Of a stretch of 64,000 nt of DNA, positions 60,886 to 64,000 are shown one piece after another; position 1 is the first letter of the stretch, and every line of letters begins with the position of its first letter. The stretch spans positions 29,880-93,879 of the forward strand of contig CAWBIT010000012.1 of the NCBI GenBank assembly GCA_963789025.1, in the 5' to 3' direction. The position numbers and the translations under genes are program-made. The notes under the pieces are model-generated. The model was not told the DNA's origin, made no database searches, and saw nothing but the letters and a program-made list of their open reading frames with translations. This DNA comes from AP-15 sp963789025. GTDB taxonomy: Bacteria; Pseudomonadota; Alphaproteobacteria; ATCC43930; CGMCC-115725.

Positions 60886-61344
60886 GTGAAGCTGTTCCAG
60901 ATCGAAGAGCCGGACGGAGGGCCGGCGGATCCGAGCGCACCGGGCGCCGCGATCGGCATTGACGCGGGCGGCGCGGAAGCCGAGGTGGCCTTCTCGGTCG
61001 GCGGCAATGCGGTCGTCCTTGGCGATCGCGAAGGCTTCGAGTGCGCCTTGGCGGTGCCCGATGCCAGCGCCGGAGAGGCACAGTGGCAAGAGCTGTTTGA
61101 AGCGGCGAGGCTTCGCGCCGAACGCGCCCTGGCTCGCCCGGTCAGCCACGCCGTCGTCGTCCTCGGCGCCGTAGTCGATGCCGAGTTGTCGGACAAACTG
61201 CGCGCGGCTGCCGAAGCGGCGGGGCTGACCGTGTTGCGTCTCAGCCGAAAGGCCGAGCTGTCGGTTGGCGCGAGCGCGGCGCTGACCGCGGCAATTCTCG
61301 CTGAAGACCTGGCGCCACGGCCTCTGACACCACGGCCCGGGTAA
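60886..61344 (+). CDS. Miniature HscA-like protein (152 aa Hsp70 NBD remnant) in the hscA position
   Basis: 152 aa from a GTG. The N-terminus (MKLFQIEEP, IGIDAGGAEAEVAFSV, VVLGDREG) lines up with E. coli HscA (LLQISEP, AGIDLGTTNSLVA, LADHEG), and RAERALARPVSHAVVVLGAV...LRAAAEAAGLTVLRLS aligns with its LAARATEAL...VVITVPAY...DAARLAGLHVLRLL region. Everything after that, including most of the ATPase and the substrate-binding domain, is absent, and the phosphate-loop GTT is replaced by GGA, so ATP hydrolysis is unlikely. The frame is open and stays tightly coupled: the stop shares one base with the fdx ATG. Confidence 0.75.
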   Translation: MKLFQIEEPDGGPADPSAPGAAIGIDAGGAEAEVAFSVGGNAVVLGDREGFECALAVPDASAGEAQWQELFEAARLRAERALARPVSHAVVVLGAVVDAELSDKLRAAAEAAGLTVLRLSRKAELSVGASAALTAAILAEDLAPRPLTPRPG

Positions 61345-61676
61345 TGCCGAAGATGACTTTTATCGAGCGCGACGGCACCCGGCGCGAGGTCGATGCGCCG
61401 CTTGGAATGTCGGTGCTCGAAATCGCGCGCCGCCACGAGATCGATATCGAAGGCGCCTGCGAAGGTTCGCTCGCCTGCTCGACGTGCCATGTCATCGTCG
61501 ATCCACAGTGGTACGAGTTGCTCACCGAGGCGAGCGAGGACGAGGAGGACATGCTCGATCTTGCATTCAATCTCACGGTGACCTCGCGCCTCGGTTGCCA
61601 GATCGTCATCAGCGAGGAATTGGACGGTTTGACGGTGCAGCTTCCCGCGGCGACCCGCAACCTGCTGCTCAGCTGA
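61344..61676 (+). CDS. fdx: ISC [2Fe-2S] ferredoxin
   Basis: 110 aa adrenodoxin-type ferredoxin. Ligands Cys39, Cys45, Cys48 (CEGSLACSTCHV) and Cys85 (LGCQIV). Donates electrons for cluster assembly. TAATG overlap with the mini-HscA gene. Confidence 0.95.
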   Translation: MPKMTFIERDGTRREVDAPLGMSVLEIARRHEIDIEGACEGSLACSTCHVIVDPQWYELLTEASEDEEDMLDLAFNLTVTSRLGCQIVISEELDGLTVQLPAATRNLLLS

Positions 61677-61693
61677 GCTTCGATTATCTATCG

Positions 61694-62371
61694 ATGACCG
61701 CCGAGCCAGCCCTTTTCGCGCGTCTGGTCGCGACATCCGAACGGGACTGGCGCGCGTATATCCGCCACCGGTTTGTGCTTCTGCTGGCGAACGGCGAGCT
61801 GCCCGAGGCGTGCTTCCGCCGCTATTTGGTGCAGGACTATCTCTTTTTGATCCATTTCGCGCGTGCCTGGGGCCTGGCGATCTACAAATCCGATGCGCTC
61901 GACGAGATGCGCCGGGCGCAGCGCCTCGTCGCCGCCACCCTCGATGTCGAGATCGGGCTCCATGTCGAGTATTGCCGCGGCTGGGGGCTGTCGGAGGCAG
62001 CGATGGCGAGCGAACCGGAGGCGCTTGAAACCGTCGCCTATACCCGCTTCGTGCTCGACCGCGGTCTCGCCGGCGACCGGCTCGACCTCGAAGTGGCGCT
62101 CGCGCCGTGCATTGTCGGTTATGCCGTGATCGCGGCGGAGCGGATCGGCGATCCCGCGACCCGGCTCGAAGGCAACCCCTACCGCGAATGGCTCGAAATG
62201 TATGCCGGGTCGGATTATCAGGACCTCGCCAGTGAGGCGGCAGCGGCGCTCGACGAGCAGTTTTCGCGGCGCGGCGGGGAGGGGCGCTTTTCCTCCGTCG
62301 CCGGCACTTTCGCCGCCGCCGCGCGGCTCGAGGCAGATTTTTGGCAGATGGGGTTGGAGGCGAAGTCGTGA
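61694..62371 (+). CDS. tenA: TenA family aminopyrimidine aminohydrolase/thiaminase II
   Basis: 225 aa from the ATG at 61694 (an upstream frame overlaps fdx but is not TenA-like). Asp48 in YLVQDYLFL and Cys139 in ALAPCIVGY match the catalytic pair, with Glu near the C-terminus in EADFWQMG. Salvages thiamine pyrimidine; TenA enzymes lacking other thi genes nearby are common. Why it sits in a Fe-S operon is unclear. Overlaps mnmA by 4 nt. Confidence 0.85.
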   Translation: MTAEPALFARLVATSERDWRAYIRHRFVLLLANGELPEACFRRYLVQDYLFLIHFARAWGLAIYKSDALDEMRRAQRLVAATLDVEIGLHVEYCRGWGLSEAAMASEPEALETVAYTRFVLDRGLAGDRLDLEVALAPCIVGYAVIAAERIGDPATRLEGNPYREWLEMYAGSDYQDLASEAAAALDEQFSRRGGEGRFSSVAGTFAAAARLEADFWQMGLEAKS

Positions 62372-63552
62372 GCCAGCCCGACCTCGATCTGCGAGAGCTC
62401 GATCTGCCGGGCGATCCGGCCGCCCAGCGCGTAGTCGTCGCGATGTCCGGTGGGGTCAACTCTTCAGTGACCGCGGCCCTGCTGGTCGAGCGCGGGTTCG
62501 AAGTTGTCGGCATTACTCTGCAGCTTTACGACCATGGCGCGGCCACGGGGCGCCGCGGCGCCTGTTGCGCTGGCCGTGACATCCACGATGCGTCTCGGGT
62601 CGCCGAGCGCCTGGGCATTCCCCATTATGTGCTCGATTACGAGAGCCGCTTCCGGGCTGCGGTCATCGACGATTTCGTCGATGCCTACGCCCGGGGCGAG
62701 ACGCCGGTCCCGTGCATCCGCTGCAATCAGCGGATCAAGTTTCGCGATCTGCTGGGTATGGCGCGCGATCTCGGCGCCTCGGCGTTGGCGACGGGGCATT
62801 ATGTCCGCCGGATCGCCGGCCCGGACGGGCCGGAACTCCACCGCGCATATGACGCGGCGCGCGACCAGAGCTACTTTTTGTTTGCGACGAAGCGCGAGGA
62901 ACTCGAGTTCCTGCGGTTTCCATTGGGCGGCCTCACCAAGGACGAGACTCGCGCCGTGGCGCGGCATTTTGGCCTGCCGATCGCCGATAAGCCCGACAGC
63001 CAGGATATCTGCTTTGTGCCGAGCGAATCCTACGCTCGTCTCGTCGAGCGGCTGCGGCCCGACGCTCGCGAGCCGGGTGACATCGTCGACCGCAGCGGTC
63101 GCGTGCTCGGCAGGCACAACGGCATCGCCCTTTTCACGGTTGGGCAACGAAAGGGGCTCGGGATCGCCGCCGACGAGCCGCTCTACGTGCTGGAGATCGA
63201 GCCCGAAGGGCGCCGCGTGGTCGTCGGGCCGCGAGCCGGATTGGCCGAGACCCGAATTTTTCTCGGCGAGCTGAATTGGCTCGGCGCACCGGCGGCCGAA
63301 GGCACGGCGGTGGCGGCGAAGCTTCGCTCGGCGCAGACACCGGTGCCGGCAAGGCTCCACCTCGGCTCACGCGCCGGAGAGGCCGAGCTCGTTCTCGACG
63401 CGCCGGCGGGCGCGGTGGCGCCGGGCCAGGCGGCGGTGCTCTACGACGGCGACCGGATGCTCGGCGGCGGCTGGATCCGCCGGCCCGGCTTGACCCATCC
63501 GCACCCGCCTCTTATATCCGACCCCCTGTGGCGGGATAGCTCAGCTGGTTAG
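62368..63552 (+). CDS. mnmA: tRNA-specific 2-thiouridylase MnmA, PP-loop D-to-N variant
   Basis: 394 aa from the GTG at 62368 (GTGA overlap with tenA; GGAGG upstream). Thiolates U34 of Lys/Glu/Gln tRNAs with sulfur from IscS. The PP-loop reads AMSGGVNSSVTA: the normally invariant Asp is Asn31 (codon AAC, 62458-62460). Catalytic Cys119 (CIRCN) and Cys215 (QDICFVP) are intact, and the rest (GACCAGRDIHDA, YVLDYESRFR, ATGHYVRRI, DQSYFLF) is normal. The last about 15 codons run past the usual end into the tRNA-Met gene, where the TAG stop lies. Confidence 0.93.
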   Translation: MSQPDLDLRELDLPGDPAAQRVVVAMSGGVNSSVTAALLVERGFEVVGITLQLYDHGAATGRRGACCAGRDIHDASRVAERLGIPHYVLDYESRFRAAVIDDFVDAYARGETPVPCIRCNQRIKFRDLLGMARDLGASALATGHYVRRIAGPDGPELHRAYDAARDQSYFLFATKREELEFLRFPLGGLTKDETRAVARHFGLPIADKPDSQDICFVPSESYARLVERLRPDAREPGDIVDRSGRVLGRHNGIALFTVGQRKGLGIAADEPLYVLEIEPEGRRVVVGPRAGLAETRIFLGELNWLGAPAAEGTAVAAKLRSAQTPVPARLHLGSRAGEAELVLDAPAGAVAPGQAAVLYDGDRMLGGGWIRRPGLTHPHPPLISDPLWRDSSAG

Positions 63553-63606
63553 AGCAGGGGAATCATAATCCCAAGGTCGGGGGTTCAAATCCCTCTCCCG
63601 CTACCA
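63530..63606 (+). tRNA. tRNA-Met (CAT)
   Basis: 77 nt cloverleaf with encoded CCA. Acceptor GGCGGGA pairs TCCCGCT (G-U at the first pair); D-arm GCTC/GAGC; anticodon loop ATCATAA with CAT; T-arm GGGGG TTCAAAT CCCTC. A CAT anticodon may also mean tRNA-Ile2; without lysidine information Met is the default. The first 23 nt overlap the end of mnmA. Confidence 0.92.
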
Positions 63607-63662
63607 ATAAACTCAATGAGTTGCGACAAAAGTTGAACCGGCGTGGACAGCGTTGGACAGGC

Positions 63663-63994
63663 GTGAAAATTAACGAAGACGATCCGTTCGCTCTGGCCAA
63701 TCTGCCGCTGCATCTTACCGGCTTGCCGATGGTGGTGTGGGCCTCGCAGCGCATGGGGCTGCCCCACGATATCCGGATCGAAGGTGATGCAGACGCACGG
63801 TTCGGGCAGGGATCCCGGCGATCTCGCCGTCGTTGGCGTGCGTCCGACGCCGCGGCTCGTTGCCGGGCATCTGTCGCCAGCCGATCTGCGGCAGTCAGTA
63901 GCTGAATGCAGCCTCAACGAAGCTGCTGATCGACTATTGGGAAGAGCGGATCTACACTGACGAACTGCTGCGGCGCCTACAGCGGCTGCCGTAA
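63663..63994 (+). pseudogene. Conserved hypothetical protein, two frameshifts
   Basis: KINEDDPFALANLPLHLTGLPMVVW to HDIRIEG in frame one, then DPGDLAVVGVRPTPRLVAGHLSPADLRQS in a second frame, then LLIDYWEERIYTDELLRRLQRLP in a third, ending at 63994. Together they form one about 110-aa protein of a family common in rhizobia-like genomes with no assigned function. Single-base losses near 63812 and about 63905 explain the breaks. Confidence 0.75.
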
Positions 63995-64000
63995 CGCTCG

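Noticed and set aside
61694..62371. TPP riboswitch for tenA
   Set aside because: The gap to fdx is only 17 bp and has no room for a riboswitch.
59196..62513. 1105-codon minus-strand open frame across iscS, iscA, fdx and tenA
   Set aside because: It is antisense to five recognised genes, has no family motifs and is Arg/Ala/Ser-rich, as expected from GC-driven absence of stops.

Overview
The window is GC-rich chromosomal DNA from a metabolically versatile alphaproteobacterium, most likely a soil or plant-associated Rhodospirillales/Hyphomicrobiales-type organism. The evidence is the gene order ffh-rpsP-rimM-trmD-rplS-leuC, the pair hisZ-purA, the Rrf2/IscR operon, an EcfG-like promoter in front of a PRC-barrel gene, many acyl-CoA/SDR/amidase/TauD genes, and abundant palindromic intergenic repeats. 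No taxon can be named from sequence alone.

Layout. 1-8.5 kb: a truncated amidohydrolase, a TylF-type methyltransferase, a GT9 glycosyltransferase with a central insertion, two tandem amidases followed by two tandem NIPSNAP genes, and homogentisate dioxygenase. 8.7-14.5 kb: an accessory island bracketed by a 63-bp direct repeat, holding a three-gene TIGR04255-type module of unknown function, a frameshifted serine recombinase, a DUF3291-like gene, an orphan membrane-tailed protein and a DUF5681 gene. 14.8-24 kb: EthD, SDR, DUF218, LplT-like MFS, ABM monooxygenase, a Tat-exported Hint protein, an acyl-CoA dehydrogenase and a sugar-type ABC transporter whose operon contains a tiny DnaJ-type zinc-finger gene. 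24.4-26 kb: an IS1182-like element that split a palindromic repeat. 26-31 kb: the leuC/ribosomal/SRP housekeeping block, in which a 107-bp repeat has been absorbed into the rimM reading frame. 31-36 kb: a very large Nfn-like flavoprotein, a frameshifted ABC binding protein, and a chimeric relic made from a duplicated oxidoreductase tail and a nucleotidyltransferase antitoxin start. 36-50 kb: GFA protein, secreted c-haem propeller protein, a drug-efflux cluster (emrB-marR-emrA-emrB), SDR, TauD, FAH, PRC-barrel, sulfatase, MarR-GNAT. 50-64 kb: serC-serA, hisZ-purA, a hydrolase, then cysE-iscR-desulfurase-iscS-iscA-miniHscA-fdx-tenA-mnmA-tRNA-Met and a broken gene at the edge.

How it fits together. 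The last 13 kb reads as a sulfur supply line: serC and serA make serine, cysE activates it for cysteine, two desulfurases release the sulfur, and it goes to Fe-S assembly (IscA, ferredoxin) and to tRNA 2-thiolation (MnmA). The most striking observation is that this ISC operon has no iscU and no hscB, and that the hscA position holds a 152-residue protein which still aligns with the HscA N-terminus but lacks the ATPase phosphate loop and the whole substrate-binding half. Further signals are a D-to-N change in the MnmA PP-loop, a repeat-derived N-terminal extension of RimM, and several genes broken by single-base deletions, which should be checked against reads before being called biological.
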